A DNA stretch of 64,000 bases from Methylosinus sp. Sm6 (GTDB lineage Bacteria > Pseudomonadota > Alphaproteobacteria > Rhizobiales > Beijerinckiaceae), in the NCBI RefSeq assembly GCF_019802345.1, contig NZ_JAINDZ010000023.1, forward strand, positions 16,592 through 80,591. Reading direction: 5' to 3'. Positions 28,909 to 41,298 of this stretch are shown here, piece by piece. A program made the position numbers and the translations under genes. The notes under the pieces are model-generated. The model saw only the letters and a program-made list of their open reading frames with translations, was not told where the DNA came from and did not search any database. Positions within the stretch are counted from its first letter, which is position 1. Every line of letters starts with the position of its first letter.

Positions 28909-29283
28909 ATGGCGCTCGCTTTTCTCGCTCGTCTCCTGTTCGGCCTCGCCCTGCTGGCGCAGCTCGCAGCGAGCGCGTCCGCGCCTGCGGCGAGCGGCGG
29001 CGCCAGGCTGTGCGTCCTCTCCCATGGCGAGGCGCGCTCTCAAACCTACGCCGGCAACGCCTCCGAGCAGGCGCCGCAGCACGAGACGGGCCATCGACAC
29101 GGACACTGCTCCTTCTGCGTGTTCGGCTCGGGCGATCCTCCGCTCGCCACGACGCTTCTGTCGCTCGAGAGGCTCCCGGTCGCCGCCGGCGCTCGGCTGT
29201 CATTCGACTATTCGAAAGGACTGGTGTTCGCCCACGTCGACCGCAACGCGTCGGCCCGCGCCCCGCCCTCCGCCTTCTCCTGA
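28909..29283 (+). CDS. DUF2946-like exported protein with CSFC motif
   Basis: The 124-aa protein has an N-terminal signal/anchor (LARLLFGLALLAQLAASASA) and a His/Cys patch, HETGHRHGHCSFCVFG, that could bind copper or another metal. It precedes the TonB receptor by 84 bp on the same strand. The pairing of a short Cys/His exported protein with a TonB-dependent receptor repeats at 59-63 kb. Confidence 0.6.
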   Translation: MALAFLARLLFGLALLAQLAASASAPAASGGARLCVLSHGEARSQTYAGNASEQAPQHETGHRHGHCSFCVFGSGDPPLATTLLSLERLPVAAGARLSFDYSKGLVFAHVDRNASARAPPSAFS

Positions 29284-29367
29284 TCCGACGAAAGTCTCAT
29301 GTCGCGGCGCCGCCGGCGCCTGCTTTCGGCACGCGTCCCGCGCGGGCGCCAGAGAAGGACCTGTTCA

Positions 29368-31776
29368 ATGCACCGTCATCATCTGCTGCGCGGCGTTTCC
29401 GCCGGCGCGCTCCTCATCGTCTGCGCGTGTTCCGTCGCGCCGGCTTTCGCGCAGGAATCGCTGCCGACCATCGACGTCGGCGCCGCGCCGTCGGACAGCG
29501 GGCGCGCCGCGACCTGGTCGCCGACGCGCGCCGACGGCACGCCGGCCTTCGTCGAGAAATTCAAGCTTCCCAATACGGTGGCGAGCGTCACGCGCAAGGA
29601 CATCGAGGACAAGATCAACGTCATCGACACCGAGGACGTGGTCAAATATCTGCCGAGCCTGTTCGTGCGCAAGCGCAACAACGGCGACACGCAGGCGGTG
29701 CTGCAGACGCGCACCTGGGGCGTCGGCTCCAGCGCGCGCAGCCTCGTCTATGCCGACGATCTTCTGCTCACCGCGCTCATCGGCAATGACAATACCATCG
29801 GCGCCCCGCGCTGGGGCCTCGTCGCGCCGGAGGAGATCGAGCGCGTCGACATGCTCTACGGCCCGTTCGCGGCGCAATATCCGGGCAATTCGCTCGGCGG
29901 CGTGCTGCAGATCACGACGCGCATGCCCGACAAGCTCGAAGTGACCGCCAAGCAGACCGTCTCTCTGCAGGATTACTCTCTCTACGGAACGAGCAGACTG
30001 TTGCACACCGAGGTGACGAGCGCCTCGGTCGGCGACAAGGTCGGCGATTTCTCCTGGTTCGTCTCCGCAAATTACGCCCATGGAACGACGCAGCCGCTCA
30101 GCTTCGCGACCACCGGCGCCGGAACCATGTATCCCGGCGCCTATTGGGCGACGAACAAATTCGGCTCGCCCAATGTGGTGGTCGGCAGCACCGGCAATCT
30201 GGAGAACGACCAGATCAACGCCAAATTGAAGCTCGCCTATGATTTCTCGCCGACCATCCGCGCGACCTATACGCTCGGCTTCTGGTCGAATGACGGGACC
30301 TCGGTCCCGGAAAATTATCTCGCGCCGGGGACGGAAAGCTTCTCCGTCGCCTCGTCCAGGTCCAGCTTCGGCTCGGGATACTACCGCATCCAGGAGAAGA
30401 TGCTGACCAATGCGCTGGCGGTGAAGTCCAACACCCGCGGCCTGTTCGACTTCGAGGTCTCGGCCGCGCATTTCACCTATCTGCAATCGGACCAGCGCCA
30501 GCCCACGACCGCGCTCGCCAACGGCTATTCGCAGGCCGGCCGGAACACGCGCTATGACGGCACCTATTGGAGCTTGCTCGACCTCAAGGGGATCGTCAGG
30601 CCGGAAGGCGTTCTCGCAGGGCACGATATCAGCTTCGGCCTGCACGGCGATCACTTCCATCTGAACAATCCGGTCTGGAACACCGACAGCTGGACGAGCG
30701 GCATGGCGTCGGCGACCAGCATTCAGACCTTCGGCGCCGGCACGACGCGCACCCAGGCGCTGTGGGCGCAGGATTCCTGGAAATTCCATCCGGACTTCAA
30801 ATTCACCGTCGGCGGACGCTGGGAGCACTGGCAGGCGTCGGACGGCGTCAACCAGTCGGGCGCGAGCGTCGTCTATCAGCCCAATCTCTACCACACGCGC
30901 TTCTCGCCCAAGGGGTCGCTGCAATGGACTCCGGACAATGATTGGACGATCACCGGATCGATCGGCCTCGCCAATCGCTTCCCCACGGTGAAGGAGCTCT
31001 ACAATCTGTCCACCGTGAACAATCAGGTCGTGAATCCCAATCCCAATCTGCGTCCCGAGGTCGCGCTCTCCAGCGAGCTCGCCATCGAACGCAAGATCGG
31101 CGACGACGGCAATGTGCGCGTCTCCTTCTTCAACGAGGAGGTGCGCGACGCGATCATCTCGCAGAGCAGCTATATCTCCGGGACCAACGTCCTCTCCACG
31201 GTGACCAGCAATGTCGACAAGATCCGCAACCGCGGCGTCGAGCTGGCCTTCCGCAAGGACAATGTGCTGCTGAAGGGATTGGAGTTCTCGGGCAGCATGA
31301 CCTATCTCGATGCGCGCGTCCTGGCCGACAGCAGCTGGGTCGCGTCCTCGGCCTATCCCTGGAACACGTCGGTCGTCGGCAAGAATGTCCCGAACGTGCC
31401 GGACTGGCGCTGGACGCTCGCCGCCACCTATCGGCCGGACGAGCATTGGGCGCTCACCGCGGCGGCCCGCTTCCAGGGCCGCATGTGGACGACGTTGGAC
31501 AATAATGACGTCGCCCATGGCGTCTATCAGAGCTTCGACCGCTTCTTCGTCGTCGACACCAAGATCTCATACAAGTGGAACAAGCACCTGTCCTTCGCCT
31601 TCGGCATAGACAACCTCAACAACTACAAATATTTCCTGTTCCATCCCTTCCCGCAGCGGACGTTCGTGTTCTCGGGCAAATATGAGTTCGGACGCGCGCG
31701 CGGCGAGCGCGGCATCTTCTTCGAAGGAGACGAGCCGGGCCTGTTCGACGCCTTCCGCACCGCCTTCGCGCGCTGA
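29368..31776 (+). CDS. TonB-dependent outer-membrane receptor
   Basis: The 802-aa protein has a signal peptide ending APAFA-QE, a TonB-box-like stretch (ESLPTIDVGA), and the plug domain with VASVTRKDIEDKI and IERVDMLYGPFAAQYPGNSLGGVLQITTR (split over two lines of the fold). A 22-strand barrel follows, closing with the C-terminal RTFVFSGKYEFG region. A short tail extends past the usual terminal Phe. AAGGA sits eight bases before the ATG. It has no STN domain, so it is not a FecA-type signalling receptor. The ligand is unknown; neighbours suggest copper or a metallophore. Confidence 0.9.
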   Translation: MHRHHLLRGVSAGALLIVCACSVAPAFAQESLPTIDVGAAPSDSGRAATWSPTRADGTPAFVEKFKLPNTVASVTRKDIEDKINVIDTEDVVKYLPSLFVRKRNNGDTQAVLQTRTWGVGSSARSLVYADDLLLTALIGNDNTIGAPRWGLVAPEEIERVDMLYGPFAAQYPGNSLGGVLQITTRMPDKLEVTAKQTVSLQDYSLYGTSRLLHTEVTSASVGDKVGDFSWFVSANYAHGTTQPLSFATTGAGTMYPGAYWATNKFGSPNVVVGSTGNLENDQINAKLKLAYDFSPTIRATYTLGFWSNDGTSVPENYLAPGTESFSVASSRSSFGSGYYRIQEKMLTNALAVKSNTRGLFDFEVSAAHFTYLQSDQRQPTTALANGYSQAGRNTRYDGTYWSLLDLKGIVRPEGVLAGHDISFGLHGDHFHLNNPVWNTDSWTSGMASATSIQTFGAGTTRTQALWAQDSWKFHPDFKFTVGGRWEHWQASDGVNQSGASVVYQPNLYHTRFSPKGSLQWTPDNDWTITGSIGLANRFPTVKELYNLSTVNNQVVNPNPNLRPEVALSSELAIERKIGDDGNVRVSFFNEEVRDAIISQSSYISGTNVLSTVTSNVDKIRNRGVELAFRKDNVLLKGLEFSGSMTYLDARVLADSSWVASSAYPWNTSVVGKNVPNVPDWRWTLAATYRPDEHWALTAAARFQGRMWTTLDNNDVAHGVYQSFDRFFVVDTKISYKWNKHLSFAFGIDNLNNYKYFLFHPFPQRTFVFSGKYEFGRARGERGIFFEGDEPGLFDAFRTAFAR

Positions 31777-31974
31777 GCGCGAAGCTCGCAGCCCGGAGCC
31801 GACGCGCTCCGGGCTGCTCTGCTTCTCTGCGGTTGGGGCGTCCGCGAGAGAAGACGGCGGGGCGCGCCGGCCGCTTTCGAGCGCGGGCGAGGGAAGAGAG
31901 GCCCTCTCGCTCGCGGCTCAAGGGCCGGTTTCGCGCAACACAGTCTTTGCCGCTGTGCCCATGCGCACATCGCG

Positions 31975-32002
31975 AAAAAAAAGCCCCGGATCGCTCCGGG
32001 GC
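31975..32002 (-). terminator. Rho-independent terminator of groESL
   Basis: On the minus strand GCCCCGGA-gcga-TCCGGGGC is followed by eight Ts. It lies 27 bp after the groEL stop codon. Confidence 0.88.
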
Positions 32003-32028
32003 CTTCGTTTTCTCTCGGGGAAGCGAGA

Positions 32029-33672
<1,644 letters not shown>

Positions 33673-33713
33673 TCAGCTCCGTGGGAGAGAATAGAGTGCG
33701 AGGTGTCGGCGAC

Positions 33714-34001
33714 TTAGGCGATGACGCCCAGAATGTCGCTTTCCTTCATGATGAGGAGATCTTCCCCGTCGATCTTCACTTCCGTGCCGGACCATTTGCC
33801 GAACAGCACGCGATCGCCTTCCTTCACATCGAGGGCGACGAGCTTGCCGCTCTCGTCGCGCGAGCCCGGGCCGACCGCGATCACCTTGCCCTCGGCGGGC
33901 TTCTCCTTCGCGGTGTCGGGAATGATGATGCCGCCTTTGGTCTTGTCCTCGCCCTCGAGGCGCTTGACCACGACCCGGTCGTGGAGGGGACGGAACGCCA
34001 T
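33714..34001 (-). CDS. groES: Co-chaperonin GroES
   Basis: The 95-aa lid of the chaperonin shows [20 protein letters not shown], the mobile-loop region [19 protein letters not shown] and the C-terminal [16 protein letters not shown]. It is first in the groESL operon, under the CIRCE element at 34069-34095. Confidence 0.98.
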   Translation of the reverse strand: MAFRPLHDRVVVKRLEGEDKTKGGIIIPDTAKEKPAEGKVIAVGPGSRDESGKLVALDVKEGDRVLFGKWSGTEVKIDGEDLLIMKESDILGVIA

Positions 34002-34068
34002 GTGGTCTTCCTTTATCTCGAGCCGACGCGTCGCGACGCGCGGGCGATAGGATTACGTAAAAAGCCGA

Positions 34069-34095
34069 TTGGCACTCGCCTGAGGCGAGTGCCAA
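34069..34095. promoter_or_regulatory. CIRCE element (HrcA operator) before groESL
   Basis: TTGGCACTC-N9-GAGTGCCAA is a perfect 9-9-9 inverted repeat, matching the CIRCE consensus TTAGCACTC-N9-GAGTGCTAA with symmetric changes in both arms. It lies 67 bp upstream of groES. HrcA would repress groESL here and release it on heat shock; hrcA is not in the window. Confidence 0.93.
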
Positions 34096-34276
34096 CAAGC
34101 AGGAAGTGACATAGGAACGCGCCCCCCGCCTTGTCAAGGCGAGGAGCGCGAACTTCGTCGCGGCGAAGAACAAGGTTCTGATATGAAGAGGAAATAAATG
34201 CCTCGCGGACGCGGCGCGTCGCTGTGGGAGCGCGCGCGTTCGGCCGGGCGATGCTCCGGCCGTCGGCCGTAGCGCG

Positions 34277-34771
34277 TCAGCGGCTCGCCTGCGCCCCGCC
34301 GCCGCTCTTGGGAATGCGCAGCACCTGGCCGGGATAGATCTTGTCCGGATCGGAGAGCAACGGCTTGTTGGCGGCGAAGATCTCCTCATATTTCCCGCCC
34401 TTGCCGGCGCCATATTGCGACTCGGCGATCTTCCACAAGGTATCCCCCTTCCGGACCTTGTAGAATAGCGACTCGGTCTCCGTCTTGCCGACCAAGATAT
34501 TGCTCTCGACCTGCGAGACGCCCTTGGTGTTGCCGACCGCGAGCACGATCTTCTCGGCGTCGCTGGTCGATGGCGCCTGCCCTCCGAGCTTGACCTTGTC
34601 GCCCTCGACCTTGATGTCGATCTTGGAGGCGTCGAGCCCCTGCTTCTCGATCTCCTTCCTCAGCTCCTCGGGCGGCGCCGCGGCGTTGTCGGACGCGCCC
34701 TTGGGCGAGGGCGCGTCCTTGGCGATCGGCTCGCCGCTCTTGGCGTGATTCCAAAAATTGAAGAGCCCCAT
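34277..34771 (-). CDS. BON-LysM domain protein (Kbp/YgaU type)
   Basis: The 164-aa protein has no signal peptide. Residues ~30-95 form a BON domain (EKQGLDASKIDIKVEGDKVKLGG split, then AEKIVLAVGNTKGVSQVES) and residues ~105-158 a LysM domain (YKVRKGDTLWKIAESQYG ... YPGQVLRIP). The pair matches E. coli Kbp, a cytoplasmic K+-binding protein, so K+ sensing is a fair guess. Monocistronic. Confidence 0.88.
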   Translation of the reverse strand: MGLFNFWNHAKSGEPIAKDAPSPKGASDNAAAPPEELRKEIEKQGLDASKIDIKVEGDKVKLGGQAPSTSDAEKIVLAVGNTKGVSQVESNILVGKTETESLFYKVRKGDTLWKIAESQYGAGKGGKYEEIFAANKPLLSDPDKIYPGQVLRIPKSGGGAQASR

Positions 34772-34864
34772 CTCGCTTCTCCTTTCGCAGCATGGACGCG
34801 AGCGCCGTGCGCCGGCGCCGGCGTGCGGCTTAGATAGGGCGGAGACGGAAAAGTGAACGCGCCC

Positions 34865-34889
34865 TGGACCGCGAGCCTTCAGGCTCGCC
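34865..34889. repeat. GCGAGCC palindrome with GGTCC flank
   Basis: TGGACCGCGAGCC-TTCA-GGCTCGCC is one arm-type copy of the window-wide palindrome, between the LysM and YchJ-like genes. Confidence 0.7.
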
Positions 34890-34951
34890 TCGCAAGGCGT
34901 CGAGCTGGATGAGGCGGCCGTGACGACCGAACGAGCCGGAGCGCTCGCGGA

Positions 34952-35467
34952 TCACGCCGCGGCGCCGCAGCACTTCTTGTATTTCTTCCCCGATCCGCAG
35001 GAACAAGGATCATTGCGGCCCGGCCGCGCTTCCCGGACGACCGGCGCGCTCTTGATGGCCTCGCCTTCGACGAAATACCAGCGCTGATCGGCCTCGTCGA
35101 AACGGAACAGCGCCCTCTCCCGATGCGTTTGACGCAGCCCATCTGCGGTATAATGAGCGGAGAATTCGACGTAGCCGTCTCGATCGCCGGGCCGGCCGGC
35201 CTTCGTCGCCTCGATGTCGAGGCCGAGCCATTGCGATTTTTTCGACCAGTCGGTCGCCGCCTTGCGATGGAAGCCGGCGCGGCGCTCGGGCGCGAGCGTG
35301 TCCTGAAGATAGTCGATCTCGCCGAGCGCATAGGCCGTGTAGCGCGAACGCATCAGCGCCTCCGCGGTCGGCGCGGGCCTCGACCCGTCGACATGGGGGC
35401 CGCAGCAGGCGGAGAGAGGCGCCGGCTCGGCGTCTTTGGCGCGGCAGGGACAAGGCTGTTCGGTCAT
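34952..35467 (-). CDS. YchJ-like protein with SEC-C zinc motifs (UPF0225)
   Basis: The 171-aa protein has an N-terminal Cys-rich motif (CPCRAKD ... ACCGPHVDG), the central domain with [20 protein letters not shown] and a C-terminal SEC-C zinc motif ([18 protein letters not shown]). The shape matches the UPF0225/YchJ family. SEC-C motifs bind zinc and often contact ribosomal proteins or SecB; the role is not known. Start ATG at 35467. Confidence 0.88.
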   Translation of the reverse strand: MTEQPCPCRAKDAEPAPLSACCGPHVDGSRPAPTAEALMRSRYTAYALGEIDYLQDTLAPERRAGFHRKAATDWSKKSQWLGLDIEATKAGRPGDRDGYVEFSAHYTADGLRQTHRERALFRFDEADQRWYFVEGEAIKSAPVVREARPGRNDPCSCGSGKKYKKCCGAAA

Positions 35468-35564
35468 GCAGGATGTGGCTCGTTTTGGAGAAGCGAAACT
35501 CCCCACTCCCGCGCAGCGGGTGGCGAGGACCGGGCTCCTTGCGATTTCGTCGACACGGACGCCT

Positions 35565-35636
35565 ACTGGCGTGATTCAGTCGATCTGACGGGTCTGAAAG
35601 AGCGAGCCTGAAGGCTCGCTCTTTCAGACCCGTCAG
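35565..35636. repeat. Perfect 25-bp inverted repeat containing the GCGAGCC palindrome
   Basis: Bases 35585-35609 and 35612-35636 are exact reverse complements separated by two bases. The core is the window-wide palindrome. A left module with TGGCGTGATTCAG, shared with the copy near 51.73 kb, precedes it. No gene overlaps. Confidence 0.88.
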
Positions 35637-35735
35637 TTTCGATGAAGCAGACCACTACACCAGTTTTCGATCGGACCGAAATAGGCCGCGCGTCGACGAC
35701 GCGAAGGGCGCAAGCCGCCGCTGTTTCGGCAACGC

Positions 35736-35821
35736 CCGACCAATGGCTCGCATCAGTCGAATTGAAGGATTTCGCAATAGCGAGCCTGAAGGCTCGCACG
35801 CGCAAGGCTTCGAATTCGACG
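35736..35821. repeat. Extended mosaic repeat with GCGAGCC core
   Basis: The core AGCGAGCC-TGAA-GGCTCGC (35779-35797) is followed by AAGGCTTCGAATTCGACG. That tail reappears, inverted, beside the copy at 55.94-56.01 kb, so the element is longer than its core. It ends just after the di-heme peroxidase stop codon. The 360-bp gap 35468-35828 holds only these repeats as far as I can see. Confidence 0.65.
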
Positions 35822-35828
35822 GCGCGCC

Positions 35829-37124
35829 CTACCGGCGCGCCGCGCCCGGCGGCCGATCGGTCAGCGTCAGCAGAAAGGCGACGATGGAGTCGATCTCCTT
35901 GTCGTCGAGCCGCGGCTTCTGCCCGGGCCTGCGATCATAGGGGACCTCCTTCACATTCACATTCTCATGGTGCGGCGGCGCGAGATCATCGAATTTCGCC
36001 GTCTTGCCGCCGACCTTCGGAAACCAGCGCTCGGGATTGGTGTCGCGCGTCGCATAGAAGGCGACGACGTCGCGCAGGCTGCTGAAGACGCCATTGTGCA
36101 GATAGGGCCCGGTGATCGCGACATTGCGCAGGGTCGGCGTCTTGAACTGGCCGCAGAGCCCCTCGACATAGCTCGGAGGCGCGAGCGGGAAGTCCTTGCG
36201 AACGCACAGGCCCGGATCGAACCAGGCCGGGTCCTTATTGTCGGGAACGGCGGGATTGCGCGGCGCGCCGAGCCCGTCATAGGTGAAATCGGTGAACAGC
36301 CAGTCCTGCGGATTGCGCGAGCCCTTCTTGCCCGCATGGCAGGCGAGGCAATTGCCCTTCTTCTTGTCCATGAACAAAGCGAAGCCGCGCGCCTCCTCCT
36401 TGCTCAGCTTCTCCTTGCCGCGCAGAAAGTCGTCGAATTTCGACGCGAAGGGGTGAAAGCGCGGCGTGCTCTCGAAAGCGGCCACCGCGCGCGCGAGCTT
36501 CACGAAGACGTCCGGGTCGGAAAACAGGGACTCGCCATAGACCTGCTTGGCGAGCCCGGCGTAATCGCCCGCTTTGATCTTCTCGACGACCGCCGCCTTG
36601 GACGGATTGTTCATCTCGCGCGGCTCGAGCAGCGGGCCCTCGACCTGCGCCACGAGATCATCGGCGCGCCCGTCCCAGAACATGCCGCCGGCCGGAACCA
36701 GCGCACCCTCCGTCGCCTCCTCCTCCTGCTCCTCGACCAGGCCGAAGCGCGGCGCATAAGAGATATAGGAGAGCGTCGGCGTGTTGCGCTTGCCGAGGAC
36801 GCCGGCGCGGCTTCCCTGCGCCAGAGCAGCGACGGGCGAGCCGTTATTGCCTTGAAAGGCCTTGCTCGCCTCATGGCAGGACGCGCAGGAGACGCCCGGC
36901 GGCTCCGAGAGCCGCGTGTCCTCGAAGATCTTCTTGCCGAGGAGCTCGAGCGGCGAGAGGCCGGCCTCGTCCGCGGCGGGCGCAGCGCCGGCCGCCATTC
37001 TTGTCCCGCCCTCTGCGGCGCCCGTCTCGGCCGCGGCGGAAGTCGCCCATGCCGCGACGAGCAAGGAGAGGACCGCCCCGGACGCGAGCGTCGCGAGTCG
37101 GAGCGGTCGATACGCGGGCGCCAT
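35829..37124 (-). CDS. Di-heme cytochrome c peroxidase / MauG-family protein
   Basis: The 431-aa exported protein has an N-terminal signal (LATLASGAVLSLLVAAW ... AAAE) and two c-type heme motifs, CASCH (Cys80, Cys83, His84) and CLACH (Cys259, Cys262, His263). That is the layout of bacterial cytochrome c peroxidases and MauG. It would reduce H2O2 in the periplasm or modify a partner protein, with electrons from a small cytochrome. No MauG substrate, MbnP-like partner or amine dehydrogenase gene is adjacent. Monocistronic. Confidence 0.9.
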   Translation of the reverse strand: MAPAYRPLRLATLASGAVLSLLVAAWATSAAAETGAAEGGTRMAAGAAPAADEAGLSPLELLGKKIFEDTRLSEPPGVSCASCHEASKAFQGNNGSPVAALAQGSRAGVLGKRNTPTLSYISYAPRFGLVEEQEEEATEGALVPAGGMFWDGRADDLVAQVEGPLLEPREMNNPSKAAVVEKIKAGDYAGLAKQVYGESLFSDPDVFVKLARAVAAFESTPRFHPFASKFDDFLRGKEKLSKEEARGFALFMDKKKGNCLACHAGKKGSRNPQDWLFTDFTYDGLGAPRNPAVPDNKDPAWFDPGLCVRKDFPLAPPSYVEGLCGQFKTPTLRNVAITGPYLHNGVFSSLRDVVAFYATRDTNPERWFPKVGGKTAKFDDLAPPHHENVNVKEVPYDRRPGQKPRLDDKEIDSIVAFLLTLTDRPPGAARR

Positions 37125-37239
37125 GAGAAACTCCGAATTGCGAGAGATGCGCGAAAGGCTTTATCGCGGCGACAAATGTAGAAAATGAGAAATGGGCGCG
37201 TCAAACGAGATAGATTGGACGCTTTCCAAACAAACCGGC

Positions 37240-37740
37240 TCAGGCAGGCTCGTCGCGCGGCTCCGGCGTCGCCAGCAAGACCAGCACGAAACCGAGAGAC
37301 AGAAGGAAACGAAAGGCGGGCTGCTGAAAGTTCCAATCGGCCGAGCGCCACATCTGCAGCCATTCCCCGCCGACGATCATGAAGCCGAAAAAATAGAGGA
37401 GGACGCCGAGCGTGAGGCCCGCGGCGGCCGGGCCCTTGGCGCCCTCGAAGGCCGCGGCGCTCCCCCCGCGCGCGACGAAAAGCCGCTGCGCGCCGAACAG
37501 GCAGAGGGCGCCATAGGCAAGCTCGACGGCGATGATCGCGGCGTAGAGCAATCGGCGGAGCGTGTCGGAGACGATCGCGCGCGCCATCATCGATTCGCCG
37601 GCGCCGGTCGTGTCCATCGACGCGACATGTCGCACAACCTCGAAATTCGTCGCATAATCGAGAATATTGTCGACGCCGGTGAGAAGGCCGAGCAGGCCCG
37701 CGCAGGCGACGAGGAGTATTTTCGACAGGCGCAGCGTCAT
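37240..37740 (-). CDS. DUF2165 family membrane protein
   Basis: The 166-aa protein has four hydrophobic segments (ILLVACAGLLGLLTGVDNIL, AAIIAVELAYGALCLF, LTLGVLLYFFGFMIVGGEW, FRFLLSLGFVLVLLA). The DUF2165 motifs are NILDYATNFEVVRHVASMDTT and FFGFMIVGGEWLQMW. I start at ATG 37740 (MTLRLSKI), where the family starts, not the upstream ATG at 37788. Function unknown. Confidence 0.82.
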   Translation of the reverse strand: MTLRLSKILLVACAGLLGLLTGVDNILDYATNFEVVRHVASMDTTGAGESMMARAIVSDTLRRLLYAAIIAVELAYGALCLFGAQRLFVARGGSAAAFEGAKGPAAAGLTLGVLLYFFGFMIVGGEWLQMWRSADWNFQQPAFRFLLSLGFVLVLLATPEPRDEPA

Positions 37741-37862
37741 AGCCGCCAGTCTATGCGGCTCGTCGGCCGGAAGGAAGCGCGGGTGCAAGGAAGCGCGGGT
37801 TGACCGCGCCGGCGCCGTCTGAAACAGTGCCGGCGTCTCCCCGCATTTTCCGAGGTTCCCCG

Positions 37863-38150
37863 TTGCTGTTCGTCGCCCTCTGCCAGGACAAGCCCGATCA
37901 TGTCGCCCTGCGGCTCGCCACGCGCGAGGCGCATCTCGCCTTTCTGGCCGAACATGCGACGCAGGTAAAGCTCGGCGGCGCCTTTCTCGACGCCGCCGGC
38001 GAGAAGCCGCTCGGCTCGATGCTGATCGTCGAGGCGCGGGACGCGGCGGCGGCGCGGGCGCTGCTCGCGCGCGATCCTTACGCCCTCGCCGGCCTGTTCG
38101 TCAGCGTCGAGGTCAAGCCCTGGCGCCGCGCCGTGGGAGCCGAGCTCTGA
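37863..38150 (+). CDS. YciI-like protein
   Basis: The 95-aa ferredoxin-like-fold protein reads (M)LFVALCQDKPDHVALRLATR, with LGGAFLDAAGEKPLGSMLIVEA after it and the family's conserved His/Asp. A TTG at 37863 with GAGG seven bases upstream fits the usual start; another in-frame TTG at 37800 would add 21 residues not seen in the family. The function is unclear; YciI proteins may be small hydrolases. It overlaps the EVE gene start (TGATG). Confidence 0.82.
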   Translation: MLFVALCQDKPDHVALRLATREAHLAFLAEHATQVKLGGAFLDAAGEKPLGSMLIVEARDAAAARALLARDPYALAGLFVSVEVKPWRRAVGAEL

Positions 38151-38560
38151 TGGCGCATTGGCTGTTCAAGAGCGAGCCCTCGACCTGGTCCTGGGACCAG
38201 ATGGTCGCGGCGGGCGCGGAAGGCACCTTCTGGAACGGGGTGCGCAACCATCTCGCCAAGCAGCAGCTGATGGCGATGAAGCTCGGCGAGCGCGGATTCT
38301 TCTATCATTCCAACGCCGACAAGGCGATCGTCGGAATCGTCGAGGTGATCCGGACCTATTATCCCGACCACACGGATCAAACCGGCAAATTCGGCATGGT
38401 CGATGTGAAGGCCGCGGAGCCGCTGAAGACGCCGGTCACGCTGGCGCAAATCAAAGCCGAGCCGCGGCTCTCCGCCATGGTGCTGGTCAATAACTCCCGC
38501 CTCTCGGTGCAGCCGGTGACCGAAGCGGAATGGGAGCTGATCCTGTCGATGGCGGGGTGA
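38150..38560 (+). CDS. EVE domain-containing protein
   Basis: The 136-aa protein begins MAHWLFKSEPSTWSWDQMVA and has FWNGVRNHLAKQQLMAMKLGE (split) and GFFYHSN. These mark the EVE fold, a PUA-like pocket that reads modified bases in nucleic acids. YciI-EVE gene pairs recur in alphaproteobacteria. Its own target is not known. Confidence 0.92.
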   Translation: MAHWLFKSEPSTWSWDQMVAAGAEGTFWNGVRNHLAKQQLMAMKLGERGFFYHSNADKAIVGIVEVIRTYYPDHTDQTGKFGMVDVKAAEPLKTPVTLAQIKAEPRLSAMVLVNNSRLSVQPVTEAEWELILSMAG

Positions 38561-38759
38561 CGCGCGCCCGCGCGGAGATTTCTCACCGCGCCATTCACCG
38601 CGGTATTTCTCGACTTGTTTGTTCGGCGGTCACGCGCAGCGCGGCGGAGAGTCGAGCAGCCGCGCTGCCGGCGCGGCGCCTCTGCGCCCTGCTCAATTTT
38701 CGTGCGAAAGCCAGTCCAGGGCGAGTCCCCGTCTTTTCAGACGTGGAAAAGCGCGCTAG

Positions 38760-39758
<999 letters not shown>

Positions 39759-39828
39759 GACCCGCGCGCGCCCGCGCGGAGGTTCGACGCATATCGCGAC
39801 CAATATCGCATTCAGGATCGAGCAAGAG

Positions 39829-41028
<1,200 letters not shown>

Positions 41029-41062
41029 CAGCCGCTCCCGGCGCGCCGGGACCACGGCCTCT

Positions 41063-41164
41063 AGAGCGCTTTCCGATCGAACGGAATCGTTCGATCGATC
41101 AGAATTCGCTCAAAAAGAAAGAACCCTAGAGCCTTATCCGTCCAATTGGATCGGATAAGGCTCT
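41063..41164. repeat. 49-bp dispersed element, copy A, with downstream hairpin
   Basis: Bases 41063-41111 (AGAGCGCTTTCCGATCGAAC ... AATTCGCTC) are one of three near-identical 49-bp copies. A central CGATCGAACG/CGTTCGATCG stem is visible. A separate hairpin follows (41128-41164; AGAGCCTTATCCG and CGGATAAGGCTCT). It lies 35 bp after sucC, where sucD would be expected. Confidence 0.85.
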
Positions 41165-41298
41165 CGGCTCCGGCGGCGGGAATATTCGCACTTGCGAGGA
41201 TGGCCCAAAACGGCCATCTTCCCTCACGATGGTGACGCTGCGGGGCGCAGTGTGAGGCGAATCGGCGCCGCTCCGGCCGCTTGCGGGAAACACAGCAC

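Noticed and set aside
29365..31518. 717-codon open frame on the minus strand
   Set aside because: It lies entirely antisense to the first TonB receptor gene and has shadow-type composition (Asp/His/Arg-rich), no ribosome site and no recognisable domain.
34198..34272. 24-codon ORF with a GAGGAAATA site between groES and the LysM gene
   Set aside because: The product is an Arg-rich peptide with no conserved feature; too short to support.
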